From Candidatus Kuenenia stuttgartensis (lineage in GTDB: Bacteria; Planctomycetota; Planctomycetia; Isosphaerales; Isosphaeraceae): a stretch of 50,247 bases of DNA. Position numbers and translations under genes: made by a program. This document shows positions 43,732 through 50,247 of this stretch, in pieces; within the stretch, counting starts at the first letter, position 1; the number at the start of each line of letters is the position of its first letter. Below the pieces are notes generated by a model. That model ran no database searches. It worked only from the letters and a program-made list of their open reading frames with translations, and was not told the origin of the DNA. The stretch covers positions 1 to 50,247 of the forward strand of contig CAMBEP010000035.1 in assembly GCA_945865635.1 (NCBI GenBank), given 5' to 3'.

Positions 43732-43984
43732 CGTCTTATGCCCGCTTTCTTGCGTGTCCGAATCGGGAATCACACCCCTGAAGTTATCCATTCTCTAGGA
43801 TTCAGGCAATGGGTTCAACCCTGAACCGTGAATTGTCAGTAACTGCGAGTGCTCATCATCCATTGGTAACCACAAATCCTTTCTCTCGAATTCCGTATAA
43901 AATCTGTGACCCACACACTCGTCAGAACGAAAAAAAATGTATTGAGCGCCCATCAACGATACACGTCATCAAACCATCGAGATT

Positions 43985-44145
43985 GAAAATGACCTCGCTC
44001 CAATTGGCAATGTGTCAGTTGTTATCGCGTAAAATATAACTCGTATTTGATTGATCTGCCTCGATAATGCAAATGATCGGCAATTGTCAAAAAAGACTGA
44101 TGCAAGATATTAGAAATGGATCGATTCTTCCAAAGTGGTTCGCCT
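43985..44145 (-). pseudogene. Decayed fragment of a copper type II monooxygenase gene
   Basis: The plus-strand bases 44041-44076 match 45089-45124 of the intact fusion gene at 31 of 36 positions. In the matching minus frame the fragment reads HLHYRGRSIKY against HMHYRGKSIRY in the intact protein, across the copper-site H-x-H. Just upstream, a stop and a 2-base insertion break the frame (ISLF-stop against ISLLS). Weaker matching continues on both sides: ANHF and ESIHF upstream, IANWS against IPNWN downstream after a deletion. It is a remnant of a second, diverged copy and not a functional gene. Confidence 0.7.
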
Positions 44146-44148
44146 TGC

Positions 44149-44181
44149 CTTACGGATGAACTGGGCCAGTTCATCCGTAAG
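44149..44181. repeat. Near-perfect palindrome, 16-bp arms
   Basis: CTTACGGATGAACTGG (44149-44164), one central G, then CCAGTTCATCCGTAAG (44166-44181), with no mismatch. No T-run on either side. It borders the gene remnant. Confidence 0.7.
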
Positions 44182-44485
44182 CATCTGTTCGAAACGCAAT
44201 TCGTGGCTTGGCCTTTTACTTCAAGAGATTATACGCTTTTTTTTCATGAAAAAGTCGCGGGCATGTAAAAACTGGCAGAGTGGGCCTGGCCAGTAATGGG
44301 GGCACACCGGCCGGACGTATGCAATTTCTGTTTCAAACGCAGACGCTCAGTTGAGGAAGTCTTCAATTTGATGAAAATCTCAATTGACAATGAGAAATTT
44401 TACCGATTCCCAAGAGAAAAAGCAAAGAATGTTGGGCATGAGCCAGCATTATCTGGCTCTTTTGATACCGAGTTATGTGGATTGC

Positions 44486-44525
44486 AATAAAAAAGACTGT
44501 TCCGGTGTTTAACCTGGAACAGTCT
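44486..44525 (-). terminator. Intrinsic terminator of the fusion gene
   Basis: On the minus strand, AGACTGTTCC (44525-44516) pairs with GGAACAGTCT (44503-44494) in part, with inner pairs across the loop, then a run of six T (44494-44489). Confidence 0.7.
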
Positions 44526-44553
44526 CAGGAATTGAATCATGATTGATTGGCAA

Positions 44554-46686
44554 TCAGCCTGCGATTTTCGATGAAGCATCAAATTCAGAAGGATCAAGAA
44601 ATTGATCTTCATCAATATCGATAAGTTCGAAGAGATTGTCGATCCGATCCGGCCGGTCTTTCAATTCTGGTGCGAAGAGGATGATGCGACCTAGCTCGGT
44701 TCGGGAGATTTTTTTATTGCCGTTGGAATCGAGGAATCGAAACATCCGATCGCGGACCTGATCGTTCATGATGAGTTTTAAAAATAATCCAGATGATCCA
44801 GTCACTTTGGGAGCTGGAAGACTGGATGTCTCGTTTTCCTTGGAATCGGTAAAATAGACGAATCCAGCGACCAGCATTTCATCCGTACTGTCAGGGCCCC
44901 AGAGAATGGTCTTGGTGTGGTCGGGATTATCGATATTATTCGAACTGTTATCAAAAATTGCGGTGGTGTGGATACTTGATCCCTTGGGGACTTTGATCGG
45001 CTTTGCCAATTGATAATTCAATTGCCACTCAAAGTTCCAATTTGGAATAAAAAGCAGGGTTTCCGTGTGTAGATCAGGATAAACCAAATCGTACCTGATT
45101 GATTTGCCTCGATAGTGCATATGAGGCGCGATCGACAAAAGGCTGATGTCGAACGGTATAAATTGAGTGATGGTTTCCACATGATTTGCGTCGTTTGCTG
45201 GAATTTTAATACCCAAATTTACCATGGCATGCGGTGTTTCCAAATACTTCGGCTTGGATTTCATCACTTTGATGCCGACCATCAGTTGATCTGATGTTGC
45301 CTCGCCTTTTGGCGTATAGTGAATCTGAAAACGCAGACGAGAGCCTTTTCTGATCAGTTTGCCATACCCTTCTGGACTTTTCTCGAACGTATCACCGGGT
45401 CCATAGACGAACAGCAGTTCCGGTGCAAGATGCTTCTCAAAGTCTGCATCTGTTTTATAATCGGTCTTGGCATGTGTGTGCTTTGCAGGCAGTACATAAA
45501 CCATGGCATGGTGGACAACTTCATGATCCGTTGGTTTGACTTCGATTGCATCAATCCATGTGTCTTCTTCAAGATTGGTCTGGATTGTCCGAACCTGATA
45601 TTTAATTTTGCCCTGAGCTGGGATTTGAATGGGTTCTTCCAACTTGAAGATGTGATCGGGTTTGCCAATTTCCCAATCAACAACATTATAGTTATGCGTT
45701 ACCGGAGCATCAGCTGCATTGCCCTCTGCCATGTCCTTTGAGGACAACCAGTTGATCAGGTCGCGTTTTTCTGGTGCGGAGAGGGATCGGTCGTTTGACC
45801 ATCCGGGATGCCCCTTTGGTATATTCCTGTCTGCAAACCAGGGTGGCATTTCGTCATTTTTGACCATTAATCGAACCATCGACTTGTGATCCTTAAGTTG
45901 CTCGTACGTGTCCAGAGGAAAAGGCCCTAAGCCTCCCTGGTGATGGCATTCCAGGCAGTGCTGCTGAATAATTCTGGAGATTCGATTGTGGTATGTGATT
46001 TTATTGAAATTCAAGGTTATATTCGGCTTGGAATCGAGCAGGCATCCAGAAGGATCTGTAACGGCTTTAACAATTCTCTCGTTTCTTAGCATTTCCAAAA
46101 TGGCATCACTCAGCCATTGTGCCTTGGGTTTCTCAATAATCCGGCTGGTCGTGAACTGGTCGTCCACGCCGCCCCTGTAACGGATGGTCATGGACGTGTC
46201 GATCAGAAACACTTCGGTCGTTGATCTGGCACCTATGGCTTTGGACAGAGAATCGTCTTTATCCCAGACATATGGCAGATCGGCAGGAAAGTTCGTCCGA
46301 AGTTTTTCAATGTCCGCCGGTTTGTCTGTCCCGTGCGGGTTGACAATCACCAGCTTCAGGCCCAGCCGGCGGATCTCTTTTTCAAGACGGGCCAGAGTGG
46401 GGCTATATTGCCGCGAGACCGGGCAGCTTGTACTATGAAATGCAATCACCAGGCCCTTGTTTTCCTTGGCCATGGCTCGCAAGTCAATGGCCTTGCCGGT
46501 GATATCCGTAAAACTCCCGGCAGGCAGCAGGCCGCCGACTTCCGCCGCTTCAGGCTTTGCCGTGGCTTCCGCAGCGTGAATCCCAGGCTGGCCTATGCCG
46601 CAAAAGAGCATAAGGCCTGCAAATAAATAGAATCGGAACGACTTGTTTTGAAAGATCGGCTGGGAATGACGGCTTCTTGGTTGCAT
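44554..46686 (-). CDS. Redoxin - cytochrome - copper monooxygenase - EF-hand fusion protein
   Basis: 710 residues from the ATG at 46686; a TTG at 46710 adds eight. Parts in order: signal peptide (about 15-40, FYLFAGLMLFCGIGQPGIHA), redoxin/thioredoxin domain (50-195) with its site in FHSTSCPVSRQYSPTLARLE, a cytochrome-like segment CLECHHQGGLGPFPLDTYEQ (C-x2-C-H, near 240), a copper type II ascorbate-dependent monooxygenase pair (340-620) with VVHHAMVYV for one copper and APHMHYRGKS for the other, and two EF-hands at the end (DSNGNKKISRTEL, DIDEDQFLDPSEF). Such fusions are typical of planctomycetes. It is probably an exported copper enzyme that hydroxylates an unknown substrate. A broken paralogue lies just downstream (43985-44145). 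Confidence 0.88.
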   Translation of the reverse strand: MQPRSRHSQPIFQNKSFRFYLFAGLMLFCGIGQPGIHAAEATAKPEAAEVGGLLPAGSFTDITGKAIDLRAMAKENKGLVIAFHSTSCPVSRQYSPTLARLEKEIRRLGLKLVIVNPHGTDKPADIEKLRTNFPADLPYVWDKDDSLSKAIGARSTTEVFLIDTSMTIRYRGGVDDQFTTSRIIEKPKAQWLSDAILEMLRNERIVKAVTDPSGCLLDSKPNITLNFNKITYHNRISRIIQQHCLECHHQGGLGPFPLDTYEQLKDHKSMVRLMVKNDEMPPWFADRNIPKGHPGWSNDRSLSAPEKRDLINWLSSKDMAEGNAADAPVTHNYNVVDWEIGKPDHIFKLEEPIQIPAQGKIKYQVRTIQTNLEEDTWIDAIEVKPTDHEVVHHAMVYVLPAKHTHAKTDYKTDADFEKHLAPELLFVYGPGDTFEKSPEGYGKLIRKGSRLRFQIHYTPKGEATSDQLMVGIKVMKSKPKYLETPHAMVNLGIKIPANDANHVETITQFIPFDISLLSIAPHMHYRGKSIRYDLVYPDLHTETLLFIPNWNFEWQLNYQLAKPIKVPKGSSIHTTAIFDNSSNNIDNPDHTKTILWGPDSTDEMLVAGFVYFTDSKENETSSLPAPKVTGSSGLFLKLIMNDQVRDRMFRFLDSNGNKKISRTELGRIILFAPELKDRPDRIDNLFELIDIDEDQFLDPSEFDASSKIAG

Positions 46687-46757
46687 TTTCAGGATCGCCT
46701 TGGGTTTCAATGGTCTTGAAGTTTATGTCAAAAGTCTGACTACGATTGGAGTCCGCT

Positions 46758-46775
46758 GAAAAAAGGCCAGGCCTT
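46758..46775 (-). terminator. Short terminator after the exporter fragment
   Basis: AAGGC/GCCTT with a 3-base loop, overlapping the stop codon at 46774-46776 and followed by a T-run on the minus strand (46764-46758). Confidence 0.45.
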
Positions 46776-47904
46776 ATTCCACCGGGCTTTGAATGAAGAC
46801 ATCCATCTGCTGGCCTGGGGAGAGGCCTTTTTCTTTGGCGTCAAGCGTGTAGATGACCTGCATGACGCGGGTGTCAATGCGCTGCGTGGTCGAGCCGGTC
46901 AGCACCTGCTTGGGCGAGACCAGCGGCTCGACCCTGACAAGTGTTAAATCAAGCCTTCGCCGGGCCTCGCCGCGCGGGGTGGCGATGGCTTTCATTTCAG
47001 GATTGAATCGATGAATCTCGGATTCGTCAATCTCAACCCGGACGTGAAGCTTGTCAATATTGCCAACAACCATCAGCGGCGTGGAGTTCAGCGCCGCCTG
47101 GGCAAATTCGCCCGCCCGCACATTGACCTGAAGGACCTGCCCGGTGATGGGGGCGTTGACACGGTAAAGGTCGAGCCGAACCTGCCGCGACTGAACCTCA
47201 ACCCGGGCCTCTTCAATCTGCGACTTGAGCAGCACGATGGACGGGCCGTCGCCTGAGTCGGTCACGAGCAGCCGCAGCTCATCCCTGCTTTCATCATAAC
47301 GGGCACGATAGTCGCTGAGCTTGGATTTGGCCTCCAAGAGCTTGTTTTTCGTGATGCTAAGCTCCTCGCGCGAGAGGCTTTTGCGGTCGAACAGCTTCTG
47401 GTCGCGGCCGACAATTTCGTCGACGATATTCAATTCCGCCTCGCCCGCTTTAACTTGTGCCTCTGCCGATTTGATCTTGTCACGTAGGGAATCGCCCTTG
47501 GCATAGGCCTCTTTGAGCCTGGCCTCGGCCACGGTCAGGGCCGCTTGTGCAGCCCTCAGGCTGGCTTGGGCCTCGCGGTCGTCCATCTGAAACAGCGGTT
47601 CGCCCTTGACCGCTTTCTGCCCTGGCTTGGCATAGACCTCTTTGACCACGCCTGAGACGTTTGTCCCAATGGCGATCAGCTCCGACTGCGGCTCAATCAG
47701 CCCGGCCGCGCCCAGGCTGTGCAGCGGCTGGGCGGTCTCCGTCTCGCCACCTGCCGATGCCCACGGGGCAGTCACCACCGCGCTGGCTGGGCCTGACTGG
47801 GCGGCGGGCTTGCGGCCGCTTCGGTTGACGTAGATGGCAAAGCCTACGCCGCAGAGGCCCAGAATCATGGTCAACTGGCCTAATAGCCGGGTTCCGGGTT
47901 TCAT
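46774..47904 (-). CDS. HlyD-type membrane fusion protein (DevB-like)
   Basis: 376 residues. One N-terminal membrane helix (LTMILGLCGVGFAIYVNRSG), then the lipoyl-like half AAGLIEPQSELIAIGTNVSG, a long coiled-coil hairpin (about 110-225, EARLKEAYAKGDSLRDKIKS and SKLSDYRARYDESRDEL), the second half APITGQVLQVNVRAGEFAQA and a beta-barrel (IDKLHVRVEIDESEIHRF). Family members link an ABC exporter to the outer membrane. The gene is 3 bases downstream of the ABC ATPase gene and clearly in one unit with it. Base composition is higher in GC than neighbouring genes. The permease gene expected in a DevBCA set is missing. Confidence 0.88.
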   Translation of the reverse strand: MKPGTRLLGQLTMILGLCGVGFAIYVNRSGRKPAAQSGPASAVVTAPWASAGGETETAQPLHSLGAAGLIEPQSELIAIGTNVSGVVKEVYAKPGQKAVKGEPLFQMDDREAQASLRAAQAALTVAEARLKEAYAKGDSLRDKIKSAEAQVKAGEAELNIVDEIVGRDQKLFDRKSLSREELSITKNKLLEAKSKLSDYRARYDESRDELRLLVTDSGDGPSIVLLKSQIEEARVEVQSRQVRLDLYRVNAPITGQVLQVNVRAGEFAQAALNSTPLMVVGNIDKLHVRVEIDESEIHRFNPEMKAIATPRGEARRRLDLTLVRVEPLVSPKQVLTGSTTQRIDTRVMQVIYTLDAKEKGLSPGQQMDVFIQSPVE

Positions 47905-47907
47905 AAG

Positions 47908-48702
47908 TCAGGGCCCCTCCACGGGCAGAACGGGTTGGGCAGAATCGCCTGTGATGCGACCATCAGACATGGAGATGACACGGTCCGCATAGGAATAGAT
48001 CCGCTGGTCGTGCGTGACCAGGATCACGCATCGGTCAGGCGCGGCCGCCAGATTCTTAAAAAGCTGCATGACGGACTGACCGCTCTCGGAATCAAGCGAG
48101 GCCGTGGGCTCATCGCAAATCACAATCTTCGGGTCGTGCACCAGCGCCCGGGCAATGGCCACGCGCTGCTGCTGGCCGCCTGAGAGCTGGGCCGGATATC
48201 GCTTCAAATGCGGCCCCAGGCCGAGCTGTTCGAGCAACCGTTTGGCCTTCTGGTGGCTGGTGCGCTGCGGCACGCCCTGAATGGTCAGGGGCAGGGCTGC
48301 GTTTTCCACAATGTCCAGCGTGCTCAGTAGATTGAACTGCTGAAAGACAAAGCCGATGGAGCTGGCCCTGAAGCTGGCCAGGGCATTGCTGCCCAGCGTT
48401 TCAATAGGCTGACCGAAAACGGAGATGGAGCCGCTGTCGGGCTTGAGCAGGCCCCCGATGATGGTAATGAGCGTGGTTTTGCCACAGCCGCTCGGGCCGA
48501 TCAGGAATGTCGTTTCGCCGGCTTTGGCCTCAAAATTCAGGCCATGCAGCACCTGCACACGTGCCTGGCCGATTACGTTCGATTTATTATTGAGAGTGAC
48601 TGGCCTGCACACCGCGATGGTCAGGTACCAAAACAAGGCTCGCTGATTCTCGATCAGATTGAAATGCAAATCCTCGACTTTGAACCCAGGACAGAATCGC
48701 AC
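47908..48702 (-). CDS. DevA-like ABC transporter ATPase, 5' truncated and chimeric
   Basis: Open from a GTG at 48702 for 264 codons, but only the part from about 48570 onward ([19 protein letters not shown]) belongs to the ABC family. It has Walker [10 protein letters not shown], the Q-loop FVFQQFNLL, the signature [15 protein letters not shown], Walker [13 protein letters not shown] and the His switch ILVTHDQ, all intact. The first 44 codons are antisense of the DUF4239 fragment and unlike any ABC N-terminus. The usual first 25 residues, with the aromatic A-loop residue, and the promoter are lost. It may be expressed weakly from a chance start or be silent. Confidence 0.75.
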   Translation of the reverse strand: MRFCPGFKVEDLHFNLIENQRALFWYLTIAVCRPVTLNNKSNVIGQARVQVLHGLNFEAKAGETTFLIGPSGCGKTTLITIIGGLLKPDSGSISVFGQPIETLGSNALASFRASSIGFVFQQFNLLSTLDIVENAALPLTIQGVPQRTSHQKAKRLLEQLGLGPHLKRYPAQLSGGQQQRVAIARALVHDPKIVICDEPTASLDSESGQSVMQLFKNLAAAPDRCVILVTHDQRIYSYADRVISMSDGRITGDSAQPVLPVEGP

Positions 48703-49035
48703 AAGATTCTACATTCACAAGTGATTGAGACATTTGAAGAAGTTGTTGAAAATCGTGCTGCTCGCATTCAGATCGTCAATAATGGATTGCCCGCGATTCT
48801 TTGGTTCATCATTATTTTTGGAGCATTGATTTCGATTACCACATCCTATTTATTTATCCATAACAACACGCGTCTGCACGTATTTCAGGTCGCCTCGCTA
48901 TCCACCGCAATCGGGCTGGCCATTTTTGTCACCGCAGCTATGGATAACCCGTTCCGGGGCGATATCAGCGTCACGACCGAGAGTTATAACTCCGCTCTGG
49001 AATTCGCACGCGACCTGCAATTGCTCGATCGATAG
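48571..49035 (+). pseudogene. 3' fragment of a DUF4239 membrane protein gene
   Basis: From [17 protein letters not shown] (48571 on) to the stop at 49035 the translation matches the C-terminal half of DUF4239 (bestrophin-like) proteins: a helix with VIETFEEVVENRAARIQIVN, two membrane segments (LPAILWFIIIFGALISITTS and LSTAIGLAIFVTAAM), then DNPFRGDISVTTESYNSALE. The N-terminal half and its first membrane helices are missing. Translation before 48571 is antisense ABC ATPase sequence. The gene is therefore truncated at the same point as the ABC ATPase gene on the other strand. Confidence 0.75.
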
Positions 49036-49135
49036 GGAATCAGGTTGGGAATGTTGATCTCCTTCGGACACAGCTATAAATCCATGTCTCCTCTGGAGCC
49101 CAAAGAGAATGTTCACCCCTCGGGACCTATACCTA

Positions 49136-49173
49136 AAAGCGGCGAGCACATTCATGCCCACCGCTTTAATTTT
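49136..49173. terminator. Terminator between convergent genes
   Basis: AAAGCGG (49136-49142) pairs with CCGCTTT (49161-49167), with a short inner GCA/TGC pairing, then AATTTTA. Lies between the DUF4239 fragment and the PEP-CTERM gene. Confidence 0.5.
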
Positions 49174-49195
49174 AGCGATCAGAAATCGACCTGAA

Positions 49196-49924
49196 TCAAC
49201 CACGCACCAGTTGCTTGCGGCGGGCGCGGTAGGCGATAACCAACGTGGCAATGCCGGCCATGGCCCAGGTGGAAGGCTCTGGAACCGGAACCGTGTTTCC
49301 GAATGAGATCTGAAGAGACGGGTAACTACTGGAGTTGTTGAAGTATGTGGTGTTGTTGCGAAAAGTGTTCAATGCGGTGAAACCATTCGTCAGGGTGTAA
49401 AAGCCGTTGGTTGTGTTCTGAGCGTATCCGGTCGTTCTCCCGACACCAATATTATTCGACGGATTGTACATAATCAACGCATACGATGTGGAAGCACCCA
49501 TGGCGTAATTGGTGATGTTCGGAATGTCCGCAGATGTCAGATTCAGCGTAAAGGCGGTCGAGTTGGTTGTCGGCATGGTAAAGCTCACGGTGTCCACGGC
49601 CAGCTCTGTCGATCCCGCCGCAGCGGAGTATGCCGTCGTATTGGTCGTATCACGCAGCGACAGTTTGAACGTCCCGGAACCGGTTGTCACAGTACTCGTG
49701 TTCAACTCGATGGTCACCCAGTCCATCTGAAGAGCGGGTGCCGAGCCCGTGGTAAAGGCCACGCCAAAGTTGTTCGTGTAAGCGGTACCCGATGGAAAGT
49801 TCGCGTTAGAGGTGCTTACGGCGGTCGGTGCGAACCAAGCCACATCCACACCAACGGCCGTGTTTATGGAAGCTGTCATTAGACTTATCAGCAATAATAA
49901 GCCACTTGATTTTGGGAAAAACAT
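49196..49924 (-). CDS. PEP-CTERM sorted surface protein (choice-of-anchor type)
   Basis: 242 residues. Signal peptide at 1-25 (SSGLLLLISLMTASINTAVG). The mature chain is a Thr/Asn/Ser-rich beta sandwich (FPSGTAYTNNFGVAFTTGSA, WVTIELNTSTVTTGSGTFKL, SYALIMYNPSNNIGVGRTTG), like the choice-of-anchor R cargo domain. C-terminal sorting signal VPVPEPSTWAMAGIATLVIA followed by YRARRKQ. AGGAG lies 11 bases before the ATG. Third PEP-CTERM protein in the window, unrelated in its mature part to the other two. Confidence 0.87.
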   Translation of the reverse strand: MFFPKSSGLLLLISLMTASINTAVGVDVAWFAPTAVSTSNANFPSGTAYTNNFGVAFTTGSAPALQMDWVTIELNTSTVTTGSGTFKLSLRDTTNTTAYSAAAGSTELAVDTVSFTMPTTNSTAFTLNLTSADIPNITNYAMGASTSYALIMYNPSNNIGVGRTTGYAQNTTNGFYTLTNGFTALNTFRNNTTYFNNSSSYPSLQISFGNTVPVPEPSTWAMAGIATLVIAYRARRKQLVRG

Positions 49925-50144
49925 TGTCTAGAAATCTCCTGTGATAGGTTGCAAGCATTCGAATTGAGATAGAACTCAGACCTTCTTGTACGATTATCAG
50001 GATCTAAAGTCAAGCGATTCCAAAACGATTATCTTCACTTTATTTAGAATTGAGGAAACCGCCCATAATTTTCATGCAATCATAGATGTTCATATTCGAT
50101 TTATGGTTCATCCGACTGAAGCGCGCAAACCCTTGAAATAAAAT

Positions 50145-50205
50145 GGACATGCTGACCCTAATTAGAGTTGTGTAAAAGTCTCTATGTCAGGAGTTCAGCA
50201 TGTCC
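50145..50205 (+). promoter_or_regulatory. Inverted repeat covering the transposase start codon
   Basis: GGACATGCTGA (50145-50155) is the exact reverse complement of TCAGCATGTCC (50195-50205), which includes the ATG at 50200. The AGGAG ribosome binding site (50189-50193) lies just before the second arm. A transcript covering both arms would hide the start codon. Confidence 0.6.
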
Positions 50206-50247
50206 ACCAGTCTGTTGTATCACGGTTTCGGCATCATTGGCTATGAC
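50200..50247 (+). mobile_element. First 16 codons of an IS transposase (partial)
   Basis: ATG at 50200 with AGGAG 6 bases upstream, reading MSTSLLYHGFGIIGYD to the window edge. This N-terminus recalls ISL3-type transposases of planctomycetes, which begin with a similar M-S-T-S-x-L-Y-H-x-F-G. The assignment is from memory of that short block only. The left end of the element and any target duplication cannot be fixed from the window. Confidence 0.6.

Larger units (their letters stand above)
43732..44553. other. Long intergenic region with gene remnant, palindrome and terminator
   Basis: It holds the decayed copper-monooxygenase fragment (43985-44145), a 16-bp-arm palindrome (44149-44181) and the terminator of the fusion gene (44486-44525). 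The stretch 44182-44485 shows nothing I can assign. Confidence 0.5.

Noticed and set aside
49937..50003. Possible third ribosome-site-masking leader before the PEP-CTERM gene at 49924
   Set aside because: Only TCCTG/CAGGA plus three pairs across a bulge can form; too weak to group with the leaders at 26692 and 34912.
1..50247. tRNA, rRNA, tmRNA, RNase P RNA and CRISPR arrays
   Set aside because: No cloverleaf with a T-loop GTTCGA signature, no rRNA blocks and no regularly spaced repeats were noticed on reading; a covariance-model scan was not possible.

Overview
The window looks like a chromosomal segment of a planctomycete (phylum Planctomycetota). This is inferred from the content: the start of a DUF1549-type secreted cytochrome protein with a C-x4-C-H site, a DUF1080 (3-keto-disaccharide hydrolase) protein, three PEP-CTERM surface proteins, a secreted protein whose N-terminus carries the planctomycete-style 'LGPELLEQREVMAA' segment, a redoxin/cytochrome/copper-monooxygenase fusion, and scattered genes in short operons with long gaps. 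I saw no rRNA, tRNA, CRISPR array or phage module. One insertion sequence starts at the right edge.

Layout. 1-7.1 kb: the cut DUF1549 gene, two 3'-5' exoribonucleases in tandem (YhaM-type and RNase R), an aldehyde dehydrogenase and a DUF1080 protein. 7.4-15.8 kb: a same-strand cluster that is the most unusual part of the window. It holds two small membrane-anchored proteins, an active-looking P1B-like P-type ATPase without a CPC motif, a small soluble protein, a second P-type ATPase homologue that has lost every catalytic motif, two tandem PGPGW-like one-helix proteins, and a CAX-type cation antiporter. A structured leader lies just before the active ATPase. 15.8-20.2 kb: prmC-prfA, rpmE2 and two thiol-redox proteins. 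20.7-26 kb: an N-acetylneuraminate-lyase-like enzyme, a small transcription unit (22016-22418) coding for a 63-residue peptide or acting as RNA, a hibernation-factor-like protein with a His tail, a DUF1508 protein and metG.

26-35.9 kb: a PEP-CTERM gene, polX, an operon DUF2203-cmk-plsC, a methyltransferase, a family 2 glycosyltransferase, two unknown genes and a second PEP-CTERM gene. Two of the PEP-CTERM genes (starts at 26683 and 35024) have leaders of about 100 nt in which a closing stem pairs with the ribosome binding site. 36-43.7 kb: secreted surface protein, M19 dipeptidase, a DUF433/DUF5615 toxin-antitoxin pair, a metzincin-like protease overlapping a BaiN-type flavoprotein, an NTF2-like protein and LarC. 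43.7-50.2 kb: a decayed fragment of a second copper monooxygenase, the intact fusion protein, and a GC-rich remnant of a DevBCA-type exporter whose ATPase gene is cut and joined head-on to a truncated DUF4239 gene. A third PEP-CTERM gene and the first 16 codons of a transposase follow.

All function calls come from reading the translations and recalling family motifs; no search was run. Starts were moved from the longest frame where a ribosome binding site, a signal peptide or the family's usual N-terminus argued for it.
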